In this document: one piece after another, positions 1 through 9,266 of the stretch
How positions within the stretch are numbered: position 1 is the first letter of the stretch
How the letters are laid out: each line of letters begins with the position of its first letter
From: Candidatus Uabimicrobium amorphum
Lineage (GTDB): Bacteria; Planctomycetota; Uabimicrobiia; Uabimicrobiales; Uabimicrobiaceae
Reading direction: 5' to 3'
Assembly (NCBI RefSeq): GCF_009002475.1
Contig: NZ_AP019860.1
Location: 5,284,501-5,348,500, forward strand
Length of the DNA stretch: 64,000 nt
Notes under the pieces: model-generated
What the model was told of the DNA's origin: nothing
Seen by the model: the letters and a program-made list of their open reading frames with translations, nothing else
Database searches by the model: none
Position numbers and translations under genes: made by a program

Positions 1-115
1 TCCACTCACCGTTTCGGGCGGCTTCGATCTCTTTAGATGTGACGGGTTGACTCCAACGACTTCCTTGCTTAGATTGCTGATCCCAAGCACCACTATTGTG
101 ATGAACTATATCCAT
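1..115 (-). CDS. class I SAM-dependent methyltransferase, N-terminal part only
   Basis: The gene runs off the left edge of the window; 38 codons are visible from an ATG at 113-115. The translation begins MDIVHHNSGAWDQQSKQG and continues with SRWSQPVTSKEIEAARNGEW. This pattern (N-terminal WD..., RW..PV, AARxGEW) opens many Methyltransf_11-type methyltransferases. A clear Shine-Dalgarno (AGGAG, about 122-127) precedes the ATG. The gene lies 126 bp downstream of the large kinase gene on the same strand, and most of that gap is the hexamer array. The catalytic SAM-binding motif lies outside the window, so the family call rests only on the N-terminus. Confidence 0.7.
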   Translation of the reverse strand, partial: MDIVHHNSGAWDQQSKQGSRWSQPVTSKEIEAARNGEW

Positions 116-135
116 TTTTTTCTCCTATATCAACT

Positions 136-238
136 TCGTAACCGTAATCGTGACCATGACCGTCACCGTGATCGTAAACGTCACCGTGACCGTGACCGTG
201 ACCGTCACCGTGATCGTGACCGTCACCGTGACCGTCAC
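136..238. repeat. hexanucleotide tandem array, CGTGAC-type
   Basis: About 17 degenerate copies of a 6-bp unit (CGTGAC, CGTCAC, CGTAAC, CGTGAT variants) fill nearly the whole gap between the kinase stop codon at 242-244 and the Shine-Dalgarno of the next minus-strand gene. Since 6 is divisible by 3, the array creates a fake plus-strand open frame rich in Arg, Asp and His. A second array of the same type is at 51214-51305. Confidence 0.9.
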
Positions 239-241
239 AAA

Positions 242-3200
242 TTACTTTTGACCACTATACTTTTCAATAAGCAATATTTGACGATGTATCTGTGGATGTG
301 CTGCGATCTTTTGTAAATTGGGAAAATTTTTGTGTATGTAATTTCGCGTAATCCAAAAACCATTGCGTCGACCACGATCAAGCCGTCGCCGTAGATTGTC
401 TTTTACAGCATACAGTATATATTTGCGCGCCAACTTTCTGTGATGATTTGCCTCGTCTGTGGTGAGATTTGTATCATTTTGCGCCCTACTTAGGGTATGT
501 CGTGCCAAAAACAGTGCATAAAAATCTCCCCGAGCGTTTAGTAATAAGTACTTACATATTTCCTGCGCTTGTTTATCGAGCCCTATTTTTCGGTATAATG
601 TTGCTTGGCGGTTAAGTAACATTGTCGTGCATGACTTTTCCAGGCCAGGTAATGTCGCAGCGATTTGATCATAATTTTTTTGTTGATGGTACAATTCGGC
701 GAGTTCTATTCTATAACGTGGGTATTTGGGGAGTAGCTCTATTGCTTTTTGTAAATCGTTCACTGCTTGGGCAATGTTATTCTGTGAACGATAGATAACA
801 GCTCTTTCGTAGTAAAACTTTGCCATTTGCGTTGCAACCATTTTTTGGGAAAGATCCAAATCTTTTGTCAAATCAATCGCGTAGGTCAACCATTTTCCAA
901 ATAGACGTTGTTTTCCACGGCGACGCAATATCTCTATGTATTCCCCATAGTGGTCTTCTGCGTTTTTGTGAATATACCGTTGCATAACAATTTGCGGCTG
1001 GCTAATGTGAAATTTGAGTATGCTATAGAAGCCTATGGCAGCACCGCGCTTTATACTTTTGTTTTTCGAACGCAGAGCTTGTTTGTACAAACGGTTGCGA
1101 TTTTTTTTCGACAGCAATACTTTTGCGGCCATGGCATTTTCGCGCAGCGAAGGGTAATTTTCTAAACATTTGTTGATAAAGTTTAATTTTTCCCTGGTCG
1201 TAGATTGTTTTAAAAAAACATCGACAAAAGGTAAACGCAGGTATGGTTGCCTCATAAAGACCAACACTGAATTCTGCACTAGTTTTTTGTGTTTCTCCAC
1301 TAGATCAAAGCGATAGTAGTTTAAAGAACTAAAAAACCAACAAGCCCATTGACTTAAAGCGGGTGATGAGTTTTGCAGAATAGAGGGGAATTCTTCTAGC
1401 ATTTTGTTGAATCTTGAGATGTTGTGTACCTTACCTTTTAAATCAAATATGCGCAAAAAATTGGCAATGATATATGTATATACCTGTACGAAAGGGCGGT
1501 TACTTTTCATGATAATGCGTTCTTTTATGTTTGCATAGCTTTGGCTCTTGTTGCAATACCCAAATATGGCACGCAGACCTATATTGTTGGGGGTATCGAT
1601 AAGCGACTCTAAATCTTTTGCAAAATAACGCGTATCAATATCATTGAAATAGTGGAGAAAGTAAAGAGCAGTTGCTCGGACTTTTTCGTTTTTGTCGCGA
1701 AGGCCTTGGCGGTATTCTTTCATGAATTTTTGCGCTTGGCCAGGTATATGCGGGGCACTCCAAAAATAATAATGAGCATATACTCTATGGCTTGGCGACG
1801 AATGCGTCATATTTTCCTTTAAAATTTTCAGGGCTTCGTTGTCCTTGCTAATGGCAAAAGCACTTGCCGCAGCATATAACTGGACACGTGGTTTGTTATC
1901 TTTTTTCATGAGGTAGTGTAGAATTTGCAACAGTGCCTCGTTCTGTGAACGCCATGTCTCTCTTTGAATATTATCTTGGTAGTTGACAAGGTAAATGAAT
2001 GTTGATTTGGCGACGAGAGCGCAGAGAAATTCATAGCCAGGGGTTTGCGGATGGACATCTTTGATGTGCGAAAAGACGTCGGTTTCTTTACGAATACGAG
2101 CTTCGCGTAAAACGATAACGGCAATCATCGAACCTATGAAATCACGATGTTGTGTCTTGAATCTTTCCGATAAAATTTCTAGTTCTGAAAACTCAAGCAA
2201 TTGCAAAAGTGCTTTGGCCGCAAGATAGCGTTTGTAGACATCCAGTTTTCGATTGTGTGCAATTTTTTTAAGAAGTTCACGATCTGTTTCGCTGATGACT
2301 TCTTCATTGTTTTGTAGAGCGAGGTGTACGCTTTGGTAATAAAGAGCATGCCTATTTTCACGTGTCTTCTCCCGTTCAATACTATGCCAAATATTCTCTA
2401 CCCGAGAGCGTTTTTTTGATGAAAAGCTTTGCGCCAAAGTCATAATTTTTTCTTGTAGTTGCGGGTGATAGCGCAAACTCATTAGACCACTAATGGCATC
2501 ATCGTAAATTTTCATTTGGTGCCGAGAAAGTGACTTTTCATCTACACGCATGCGCTCTATTTCAGCTATTTTTTCTAGATGAGGTGCTATACCACCTCTA
2601 TTTTTCATCGTGAGGTTATTCATGGCAACACGCCTTTTGGCGTAGTCGCTATGATAGGTCTCTTGTATTTCGAGAAACTTATTGGTGAATAAATTTGGTG
2701 GGGTAACTGACGTAACCTTACCGGTAACATGCGTTAAGAAAAACATACTGTTTTCGTTTAAAGACGGTTTGCGCAGCAACACGCGCATTAAAGTATCTGC
2801 CGTTGCGAGATTTGCTCCTCCAATTTCAATAGACTTCGTGAGTGCTTTATAGGCAGGGATGTATTTTTGTTGGCGAAAATATGCCTTCCCAAGCAAAGCG
2901 TAATAGTCGCTACTTTTTGAACGGGCGATGCACGTCTTAAAGCATTCTACTGCAAGGGACAAGTATTCAGAATTTTTGGCAGGGGAGGGACTAGAAAGCG
3001 TATGATACATCAAATAGGATTCACCTAAGTAACCGAGAATTCTTGTATCCCCTGGGAAATCTTTTACTGTGTTCTTTAATAGGGTGATAGTTTCTTTTAG
3101 CGATGCTTCATCGGCAAAGCCATTTTTGACAATTCTATAATTGCAACGCGCAATGAAGAGTTTGCAGTTTTTATTTATGGAAATTTTTGCGGCATTGGCA

Positions 3201-4573
3201 TTCGCATCGGCGTCGGCAAAGAATTTTAAGGCCTCTTCGTAGTGTTTATTTTGATAAAGTATGAGACCCTGATAATAGGAATGCCGTGCTTTGATTCTAC
3301 GATTTGTCGTATCAAATTGTAAACTTTGTATTTGCGAAAGATCGCGTTTGGCGTAATACATTTCCAAAATAGCCAAAACTGTGAGGGGATCGAGTGGCTG
3401 ATTTTGTAAATGTTGTTGAAATATGTTTTGCGCTTTCAGGTATTGTTTTAATTTCACGTGGGTAAAAACAAGCTTTTGGTATATTTTTAACTTGTCTACT
3501 TCGTCTTGTGTCTTTATTTTTTGCAATTGCTCTTGCGCTGCGGCGTATAGTTTTTGATTGATGAGTATCTCCGCTGTCACAAGAGGTGTTATGTGAATTT
3601 TGATGCTGTTATCGCGATAGAAATTTCGATAAAGGGCCGCAATGACAATAATAAAAACAAGTACAATAGAAGCGATGCGCCGCACATTTTTTAAGCGATG
3701 GTAAAAACCAAACCATCGTGCCGAGACTTTTTCTTCCTGCAAAAACTTGCGTATGTCATCTGCCAAAATTTTGGCATTTTTATAACGTTTATTATGCGCA
3801 GCAGTGGCTTTTAACCAAATACTTTGCAAATCCTTCGCCACCGATGGATAACGCGATAGGGGAATAATATTTGCTGCTTGTAAATTATATAAAATTTCAA
3901 TAGGCGTATCCCCGGCAATCATATGTTCGCCCGTGATCATCTCATATAGAATGACACCGAGTGCATACACGTCTACAAGACCGTCTATTTGATGATAACC
4001 TTGCATTTGTTCAATGGACATGTAACGAGGCGTTCCGATCACTTCACCTGTTTTTGTGACATCATAGTCACTCATGCAAATGCTCTTCGCCAAGCCAAAA
4101 TCCATAACAATTGGTTCGATTTCCTGAGTAATGATAATATTGTCAGGTTTTATATCGCGATGGACAATTCCCTTACTATGGGCATAATGCAATGCACGAG
4201 CGATTTTTTCGAGTATAATCAATTTTTTTTGTAAGGACAATTCGTGTAGGCAGCTACTTAAGGTTTTGCCATGTACATACTCCATGGCAATGTACATGTG
4301 ATTTTGTATAAAGCCCACATTGTGTACTTTGATAATGTTTGGATGGTTGAGTTGTGCGGATAACTGCGCTTCACGTAAAAACCGTTTCTGGGTGATTTGT
4401 TGACTATGTGTTGCTGTGATAAACTTGATCGCCACGATGCGCTGAGAATTTTTTTCTAACGCCCTGTACACTTCTCCCATACCACCTTCACCTATTTTAT
4501 CCCTAATTTCATAGGCAAAGTCTTCCGGGAGTTGTTTGATATACTCGAATTCATCAAAAAAATCTGTATTCAT
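242..4573 (-). CDS. Ser/Thr protein kinase with extracytoplasmic TPR and helical-repeat region
   Basis: A 1443-aa Hanks-type kinase of the PknB-like bacterial class. Visible kinase motifs are the glycine loop GEGGMGEVY (about 28-36), catalytic Lys50, HRDIKPDN (139-146) with Asp140, and DFG (158-160). The activation segment ends GTPRYMSIEQ, so the usual APE/PE position is IE. A single hydrophobic segment (about 300-315) follows, then over 1100 residues on the far side of the membrane. These include TPR-like motifs (about 330-600 and 1280-1400) and helical-repeat sequence between. The architecture implies an extracytoplasmic sensor region regulating a cytoplasmic kinase; the ligand is unknown. 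The start is the ATG at 4571-4573, preceded by GGGAAACAGGA. The 139-bp upstream gap to the LRR gene shows nothing definite. Confidence 0.92.
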   Translation of the reverse strand: MNTDFFDEFEYIKQLPEDFAYEIRDKIGEGGMGEVYRALEKNSQRIVAIKFITATHSQQITQKRFLREAQLSAQLNHPNIIKVHNVGFIQNHMYIAMEYVHGKTLSSCLHELSLQKKLIILEKIARALHYAHSKGIVHRDIKPDNIIITQEIEPIVMDFGLAKSICMSDYDVTKTGEVIGTPRYMSIEQMQGYHQIDGLVDVYALGVILYEMITGEHMIAGDTPIEILYNLQAANIIPLSRYPSVAKDLQSIWLKATAAHNKRYKNAKILADDIRKFLQEEKVSARWFGFYHRLKNVRRIASIVLVFIIVIAALYRNFYRDNSIKIHITPLVTAEILINQKLYAAAQEQLQKIKTQDEVDKLKIYQKLVFTHVKLKQYLKAQNIFQQHLQNQPLDPLTVLAILEMYYAKRDLSQIQSLQFDTTNRRIKARHSYYQGLILYQNKHYEEALKFFADADANANAAKISINKNCKLFIARCNYRIVKNGFADEASLKETITLLKNTVKDFPGDTRILGYLGESYLMYHTLSSPSPAKNSEYLSLAVECFKTCIARSKSSDYYALLGKAYFRQQKYIPAYKALTKSIEIGGANLATADTLMRVLLRKPSLNENSMFFLTHVTGKVTSVTPPNLFTNKFLEIQETYHSDYAKRRVAMNNLTMKNRGGIAPHLEKIAEIERMRVDEKSLSRHQMKIYDDAISGLMSLRYHPQLQEKIMTLAQSFSSKKRSRVENIWHSIEREKTRENRHALYYQSVHLALQNNEEVISETDRELLKKIAHNRKLDVYKRYLAAKALLQLLEFSELEILSERFKTQHRDFIGSMIAVIVLREARIRKETDVFSHIKDVHPQTPGYEFLCALVAKSTFIYLVNYQDNIQRETWRSQNEALLQILHYLMKKDNKPRVQLYAAASAFAISKDNEALKILKENMTHSSPSHRVYAHYYFWSAPHIPGQAQKFMKEYRQGLRDKNEKVRATALYFLHYFNDIDTRYFAKDLESLIDTPNNIGLRAIFGYCNKSQSYANIKERIIMKSNRPFVQVYTYIIANFLRIFDLKGKVHNISRFNKMLEEFPSILQNSSPALSQWACWFFSSLNYYRFDLVEKHKKLVQNSVLVFMRQPYLRLPFVDVFLKQSTTREKLNFINKCLENYPSLRENAMAAKVLLSKKNRNRLYKQALRSKNKSIKRGAAIGFYSILKFHISQPQIVMQRYIHKNAEDHYGEYIEILRRRGKQRLFGKWLTYAIDLTKDLDLSQKMVATQMAKFYYERAVIYRSQNNIAQAVNDLQKAIELLPKYPRYRIELAELYHQQKNYDQIAATLPGLEKSCTTMLLNRQATLYRKIGLDKQAQEICKYLLLNARGDFYALFLARHTLSRAQNDTNLTTDEANHHRKLARKYILYAVKDNLRRRLDRGRRNGFWITRNYIHKNFPNLQKIAAHPQIHRQILLIEKYSGQK

Positions 4574-4712
4574 TCCTGTTTCCCATCATTACTATTATGT
4601 GTATACCGCAGCTCAAATTCTATCATCTATTAGAAGCCAACGTCAATCATTTCATCAAGTAAAAGGCAACCTATGAATGTAAAAAGGCTTATTTTCCGTT
4701 ACGGTATGAGTA

Positions 4713-6158
4713 TTAACGAGACACATAAAGCTTTTTGTTTTGCGTGAATTCTTGGGGTAGAGATTCGATAGGATTACCACAAGCATAAATATAGGTGAGT
4801 TGGCAAAGTTTGGCGATCTCTACTGGTATTGTTGTCAGTTCGTTGTGTGCACAATAAAGGTAATTTAAATTTTTCAATTTTGCCAATTCCGTTGGTAGTG
4901 AAGATAATTTGTTGTGCGAACAGCCTAAACTTTGCAGATTGCGCAGTTGCGTAATTTGTGTGGGAAACTCTGTTATGTTGTTGTTGGCAATGCTTATATC
5001 TTCCAGTTTGTGAAGGTGGGCAATTTCTTGGGGGAGCGTTTGTAAGTTATTGTGGGCCAAAGACAACTTTGTGAGGTTCGTAAGTTGTCCAACCTCTGGG
5101 GGCAAAAAAGATAAGTCATTGTGTGAGCACGATAGTTCTTGAAGAGTATATAAATACGCGATTTCCACAGGAAATACCGAAAAACGATTTCCGCCAAGAT
5201 TTAATTTAACCAGTTTTTTACATTGTGCAAATTCCACTGGTAAAGATTGAAGTTGGTTATTGTTGAATGATAAGTGCGTTAACTCAGAGAGATGGGCAAT
5301 CGTGGGTGGGATAGAAGTTAATCGATTGCTGGAGCATGTAAGCTCGAAAAGATTTTGTAAATTGCCAATCGTTGCCGGGAGCTGGGTGATTCGATTGAAA
5401 TCAATGTGCAGTCTACCTAGCTTGACAAGCTGTCCTATTTCGTCGGGGATACCTTGCAACTCACATTCTGTTAAGTTCAAACAACGTAAATTGACAAGCT
5501 GTCCTATTTGAGAAGAGATTTGTTGAAGAGGACAACGTATGGCACTAAGATAACGGAGATTTACGAGCTGTCCTATTTGTGGCGGAATCTCCGTAATTTG
5601 GTTTTCGATAAGATTAAGATTTTCGAGGTTTTTGAGTTCTGTGATGCATAAGGGAATTGTTGTGAGACTGTTTTGCCCCAAAGAAATATGTGAAAGATTT
5701 TGTAATTCTTTCATTTCTAAAGGTAAACTGCGTAACTGATTTTTGTGCAAGTGCAGTGTTGTGAGGTACTTCGCATGGGCAATATCTGCCGTCAAGGAAG
5801 TCAGTCGATTGCGCGACAGGTCCATTTCTTTTAGAAGAGTTAAGTTGCTTATTTGAGGAGGAATTTCTGTAATATGATTTCCCGAAAGATCCAAGTACTG
5901 AAGGTCTTTAAGAGAAAAAACATATTCGGGAATTTTTTCAATATTGGCAAGGCGCAATCCCAATTTTCCCGAAAAACCACAATTGTGAAATTCTGTTCCT
6001 TTTAAACTGCGAAATACAATATCCCCGCGAAAACTACAATTATCAAAAATCGTATTTTCCACTTTGTAACGTTTTTTTCGGTTCAGATAAAAAGAACATC
6101 CTTGGTAACGAGTATTACTTTTTACGTCTTGTAGAGATTTTTTCTTGATGGTTTGCAC
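4713..6158 (-). CDS. leucine-rich repeat protein with pentapeptide-like head
   Basis: About 481 aa. The C-terminal four fifths hold about 17 LRR units of 23 residues (pattern LxxLxLxxNxLTxIPxxIxxL), the bacterial/plant-like class. Before them is a short stretch (FDNCSF, FHNCGF) with five-residue periodicity like pentapeptide repeats, and a basic N-terminus. No signal peptide or membrane segment is visible, so a cytoplasmic protein-binding role is likely; the partner is unknown. I place the start at the GTG at 6156-6158 because AAGGG (6166-6170) sits 7-8 nt upstream. Starting there leaves a 14-bp gap after the GNAT gene, whereas a longer frame to 6239 would overlap it. The two genes are probably co-transcribed. 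Confidence 0.85.
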   Translation of the reverse strand: MQTIKKKSLQDVKSNTRYQGCSFYLNRKKRYKVENTIFDNCSFRGDIVFRSLKGTEFHNCGFSGKLGLRLANIEKIPEYVFSLKDLQYLDLSGNHITEIPPQISNLTLLKEMDLSRNRLTSLTADIAHAKYLTTLHLHKNQLRSLPLEMKELQNLSHISLGQNSLTTIPLCITELKNLENLNLIENQITEIPPQIGQLVNLRYLSAIRCPLQQISSQIGQLVNLRCLNLTECELQGIPDEIGQLVKLGRLHIDFNRITQLPATIGNLQNLFELTCSSNRLTSIPPTIAHLSELTHLSFNNNQLQSLPVEFAQCKKLVKLNLGGNRFSVFPVEIAYLYTLQELSCSHNDLSFLPPEVGQLTNLTKLSLAHNNLQTLPQEIAHLHKLEDISIANNNITEFPTQITQLRNLQSLGCSHNKLSSLPTELAKLKNLNYLYCAHNELTTIPVEIAKLCQLTYIYACGNPIESLPQEFTQNKKLYVSR

Positions 6159-6172
6159 GCTTTTTTCCCTTA

Positions 6173-6658
6173 TCAAATTTGCTCTTTGAGTCTGACGATT
6201 GTTTCTTCTGAAATTTCTTTTAGCCACTCCTCTTCCCACGGAACAAAACCCAATTTACGATAAAGATTCGCCGCTGCGGAGTTTTGCGGATGGTAACTAG
6301 TGGCAATAATTTCTACTTGCGGGTAAAGTTTTAGCCGCCGAATCACTTCGCACATCGCCGCTTCACCATAGCCTTTGCCTTGGTGGTCGCGACCGATCAT
6401 GAGTCGCGCAATAAAACCAACCGCCGCGTCTATTTCATACATAACAAAGCCAACCATGGGCAGTTTGGGGTTCTCCCACCCTTGGGCGGCGATATCGTAA
6501 ATAGCCAGAGGGTAGAGGTTTTTATTGACATATGCCAATGCCAGAGACTGTACGTTTTTTGCCACCATTTCTTGCTGGTCTTGTTTTACATCAAGTGCGA
6601 TGCATTCCTGGAAATTTGTTTTGGTGATTGGTCTTAGTGAAACTTTGGCTTTTGACAT
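6173..6658 (-). CDS. GNAT-family N-acetyltransferase
   Basis: A 161-aa GNAT fold protein predicted to transfer acetyl from acetyl-CoA to an amine. The acetyl-CoA motif A is visible as RDHQGKGYGEAAM, followed by the motif B region ATSYHPQNSAAANLYRKLGF, as in diamine/spermidine acetyltransferases. Substrate specificity cannot be fixed from sequence. The start is the ATG at 6656-6658 with AAGGA 7-8 nt upstream, rather than the ATG 18 nt further up. It is followed after 14 bp by the LRR gene. Confidence 0.87.
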   Translation of the reverse strand: MSKAKVSLRPITKTNFQECIALDVKQDQQEMVAKNVQSLALAYVNKNLYPLAIYDIAAQGWENPKLPMVGFVMYEIDAAVGFIARLMIGRDHQGKGYGEAAMCEVIRRLKLYPQVEIIATSYHPQNSAAANLYRKLGFVPWEEEWLKEISEETIVRLKEQI

Positions 6659-6967
6659 TTTGTTTTCCTTGTACATATTTTGAGAATTTCGCGAAGATAA
6701 AATATTTTTTCCGTATATTGTAACCCAAGTTGTGGCCTAGAAGTAACACGAAAAAGTAAAAGCGAGAATAAAAAGGGCCAACTCTCCCCAAGCTTCTGTT
6801 CCAACAAAATCGTTTATCCTTTTAAGCTCAAGTTTTAAAGGGAATAGGACTTTTCAAAACTAATTCAAGGTTAGCTTGACGGCTGGCATCAAATTTGATG
6901 AATATTACAACGAGCTCGAATTCGGAGTAAATATTCTAGCATTTACAAGTTAGAGATTGACCGTGCC
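6659..6967. other. intergenic region between divergent genes, no gene seen
   Basis: The space between the divergent GNAT and secreted-repeat genes. It must hold promoters for both directions. I see no convincing consensus promoter, RNA gene or coding frame in it, apart from the palindrome listed next. Confidence 0.5.
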
Positions 6968-6990
6968 TTAAATTAACACTGTTAATTTAA
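6968..6990. promoter_or_regulatory. perfect 23-bp palindrome, candidate operator
   Basis: TTAAATTAACA and its exact reverse complement TGTTAATTTAA are separated by one base. The palindrome sits 17 bp upstream of the Shine-Dalgarno (GGGAGG, 7008-7013) of the gene starting at 7020. It lacks a following T-run and lies upstream of a gene, so a dimeric repressor or activator site is more likely than a terminator. Confidence 0.5.
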
Positions 6991-7019
6991 ATATCAAAAT
7001 TTTATATGGGAGGTTGTAT

Positions 7020-8252
7020 ATGAAGCCGCAACGTATTTTAATTCTCCTTAGCTTAGTTGTTCTTATCAATATATATTCATTAGAGATGGTCCCCCTAAGA
7101 CTTTGCTGGAGTGACAAACATAAAGACCACTATAGTTTTGCTTCAAAAAATATCATAAAGATACCAGGCTATGTTTTTTTGCGAACTCAGGGATTTATTC
7201 TCAAAAAGCCAATGCAAACCACCGTAGCCCTAAGATTGTACTATAGTTCTAAGAATAATGACTATTTTTGTGCAGCGAGCGAAAAAGTTAAAAAAATACC
7301 TGGATATAAGTATCTAGGTCTACAAGGATATATATACAAAACAAAAAAGGTCGGAACGGTTCCTTTAAAACTATATTGGAGTAATTCGCGCAAAGAATAT
7401 TTTAATGTGGTAACAATAAAAGAACAGAAGGTCGCTACCAAAAAAAAATACAAATTGATAGCGACTCAGGGATATGTATACAAAAATAATAAACTGCCGC
7501 AGAGTATGGTTCTATCACAAGGAGGAAGTGCACATCTCTTCGCTAGCGATTCGTGGAATATAACATTGTACACGAGTAGGTCCTCCAAAGACTTTATCTT
7601 ATATTGGCAATCTAAAAATGGAATAAAGGTAAAAGACCTAAGAACTCCGATGTTCCAAAAACACAAAAACAAATGGCGGACAGTCGTTTCTTTTACAAAA
7701 GCAGACGCTGCGAATATGAAAAGTGTAATGGATAAAACCCACATTAACTATAGTTGTCAAGTATGGCTAGTAGGCATGTACAACAAAAATGCGAAATCGA
7801 ATAAAATCACTATTCAATTTCGTAAAAGGCGATTTATTCCACCGCCAACGAGAAAAATTCACATAAACTTTACCCAGGCCGTCATCACAACAGACGCTGA
7901 AATTGGAAGTGGAGACTGGTACATACTCATTAAAGTAGATGGTCAAAATTTAGGCGTTTCCGAAGGAGAAGCAGATAGTAAAGAAACCGTTCTACTCAAT
8001 AAAAAAGTTACAAAAACAATCACCGATAAAACCATTATTAAAATTGAATGTGTTGCCTGGGAAAAAGATGGAATGGGTGCACCGTTTATCACAAAAGAAG
8101 GTTATGTCAAAGGTGCAGATTTTGTCGGTCAAAAAACCTTTTACCTTTCAAAACAAAATAACTGGGACATTACTTCCACAAAACCGTATGTGTATGTTGG
8201 TGGTAACGATGAGGGGGGAATGAAAATATTTTATACGGTTTATGAAAAATAA
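7020..8252 (+). CDS. secreted repeat protein, DUF5648-like repeats plus unknown C-terminal domain
   Basis: About 410 aa with an N-terminal signal peptide (MKPQRILILLSLVVLINIYS). Residues about 22-160 hold three imperfect copies of about 42 residues with the pattern VPLxLYWSxxxxxYFxxAS...IPGYxxLxxQGYIYK. This resembles the DUF5648-type beta-propeller-like repeat (established family, assigned here by eye). The remaining 250 residues are mainly beta-strand-like and not recognised. The ATG at 7020 is chosen over the TTG at 7014 because GGGAGG lies 6 nt upstream. The gene stands alone behind the 6968-6990 palindrome. Function unknown; probably cell surface or periplasmic. Confidence 0.75.
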   Translation: MKPQRILILLSLVVLINIYSLEMVPLRLCWSDKHKDHYSFASKNIIKIPGYVFLRTQGFILKKPMQTTVALRLYYSSKNNDYFCAASEKVKKIPGYKYLGLQGYIYKTKKVGTVPLKLYWSNSRKEYFNVVTIKEQKVATKKKYKLIATQGYVYKNNKLPQSMVLSQGGSAHLFASDSWNITLYTSRSSKDFILYWQSKNGIKVKDLRTPMFQKHKNKWRTVVSFTKADAANMKSVMDKTHINYSCQVWLVGMYNKNAKSNKITIQFRKRRFIPPPTRKIHINFTQAVITTDAEIGSGDWYILIKVDGQNLGVSEGEADSKETVLLNKKVTKTITDKTIIKIECVAWEKDGMGAPFITKEGYVKGADFVGQKTFYLSKQNNWDITSTKPYVYVGGNDEGGMKIFYTVYEK

Positions 8253-8401
8253 ATCTGTATTTTGTTCGGAAATTTCACCAAGATAAAATGCTGCGACCAT
8301 GTATTTTTTTCGTTTTTTTATAAAAGTCTAAAGCATCAAAATGTATATTGTCAAGTTGAAATCTCGTGATCATTTATGTACCTTGATAGGAATAAAAAAA
8401 C

Positions 8402-9259
8402 ATGAATATATTGATTCTTGGTGGAAATCGTTTTTTCGGAAGAAAACTTGCACAACTTCTCGTGGAAGACAATCACAGTGTCACGTTGCTAAATCGCGGA
8501 CGTGTGGACGATGGTTTAGGAGATCTCGTGCAGCGTATTGTGTGTGATCGCACTGACTATAGTGCGATGAAAGCCGCACTAGACGGTACGTGCTGGGATA
8601 TTGTTTTTGATCAAGTTTGCTATACACACAAAGATGCCAAAGAGGCGACAGAACTTTTTGCGGGTAAAGTGACAAAGTATATTCACACTTCTACGGTGTC
8701 GGTGTACGATTACGGTGTAGATTTGACCGAAGATAAATTCAATCCACAATCGTATACGTTTAGTAAAGAAATTCACGATTATATGCAAAACTACAAAGAA
8801 GCAAAACGCCAGGCCGAAGTAGCTTTTACAAAATGGGCAAGTTTTCCGGTCACTTTTGTGCGTATACCGGTAGTGATCGGTAGCGATGATTACACCGAGC
8901 GTTTTGCGTTTCACTTGTCGCGCGTTCGCGATGGAAAAGAGATGTATTTTCCCAACTTGGAAGCGCGAAAGTCTTTTATTACCTCAGACGACGCCGCAAA
9001 AGCGTTGTACTTTCTCGGAAAAAATGATTTTAGCGGAGCGATTAACGTCGCGAGTCCACAACCTGTTTCTTTAAAGCGTTTGTTAGAAATTATCGAATCA
9101 AAATACAACAAAAAAGCGGTGATTGCCGAAAAACACCACGGAGATAACCATTCTCCTTACGGTATCGAAAAAGATTGGTTTATCAACGTTGATGTACTCA
9201 AAAGCCTTGGTTTGGAGCTGGTGGATATCGAGAAGTGGCTTACAGAGTTTACCGTCTAA
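8402..9259 (+). CDS. NAD(P)-dependent epimerase/reductase-like protein (extended SDR)
   Basis: A 285-aa Rossmann-fold protein. The N-terminus has the dinucleotide motif GGNRFFGR (extended SDR GGxxFxG form). A YKEAK segment (YxxxK) is consistent with the SDR catalytic pair, and the STVSVYD region supplies the upstream Ser/Thr. The family includes NAD-dependent epimerases/dehydratases and CSP41-like RNA-binding relatives; no substrate can be assigned. The start is the ATG at 8402 with AGGAAT upstream. It converges with the next gene with only 7 bp between stops, so transcription may read into the antisense strand. Confidence 0.85.
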   Translation: MNILILGGNRFFGRKLAQLLVEDNHSVTLLNRGRVDDGLGDLVQRIVCDRTDYSAMKAALDGTCWDIVFDQVCYTHKDAKEATELFAGKVTKYIHTSTVSVYDYGVDLTEDKFNPQSYTFSKEIHDYMQNYKEAKRQAEVAFTKWASFPVTFVRIPVVIGSDDYTERFAFHLSRVRDGKEMYFPNLEARKSFITSDDAAKALYFLGKNDFSGAINVASPQPVSLKRLLEIIESKYNKKAVIAEKHHGDNHSPYGIEKDWFINVDVLKSLGLELVDIEKWLTEFTV

Positions 9260-9266
9260 AATGTAA

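Noticed and set aside
136..238. CRISPR-like array
   Set aside because: The unit is 6 bp with no spacers and there are no cas genes in the window.
47..316. Plus-strand open frame encoding an Arg/Asp/His-rich protein
   Set aside because: It is produced by the CGTGAC hexamer array read in one frame and overlaps two minus-strand genes; no ribosome binding site.
6159..6239. Upstream extension of the LRR protein from a GTG at 6239
   Set aside because: It would overlap the GNAT gene, has no Shine-Dalgarno, and the segment looks like out-of-frame GNAT coding.
8402..8547. Alternative short plus frame overlapping the epimerase start
   Set aside because: It is out of frame with the clear Rossmann motif and has no support.
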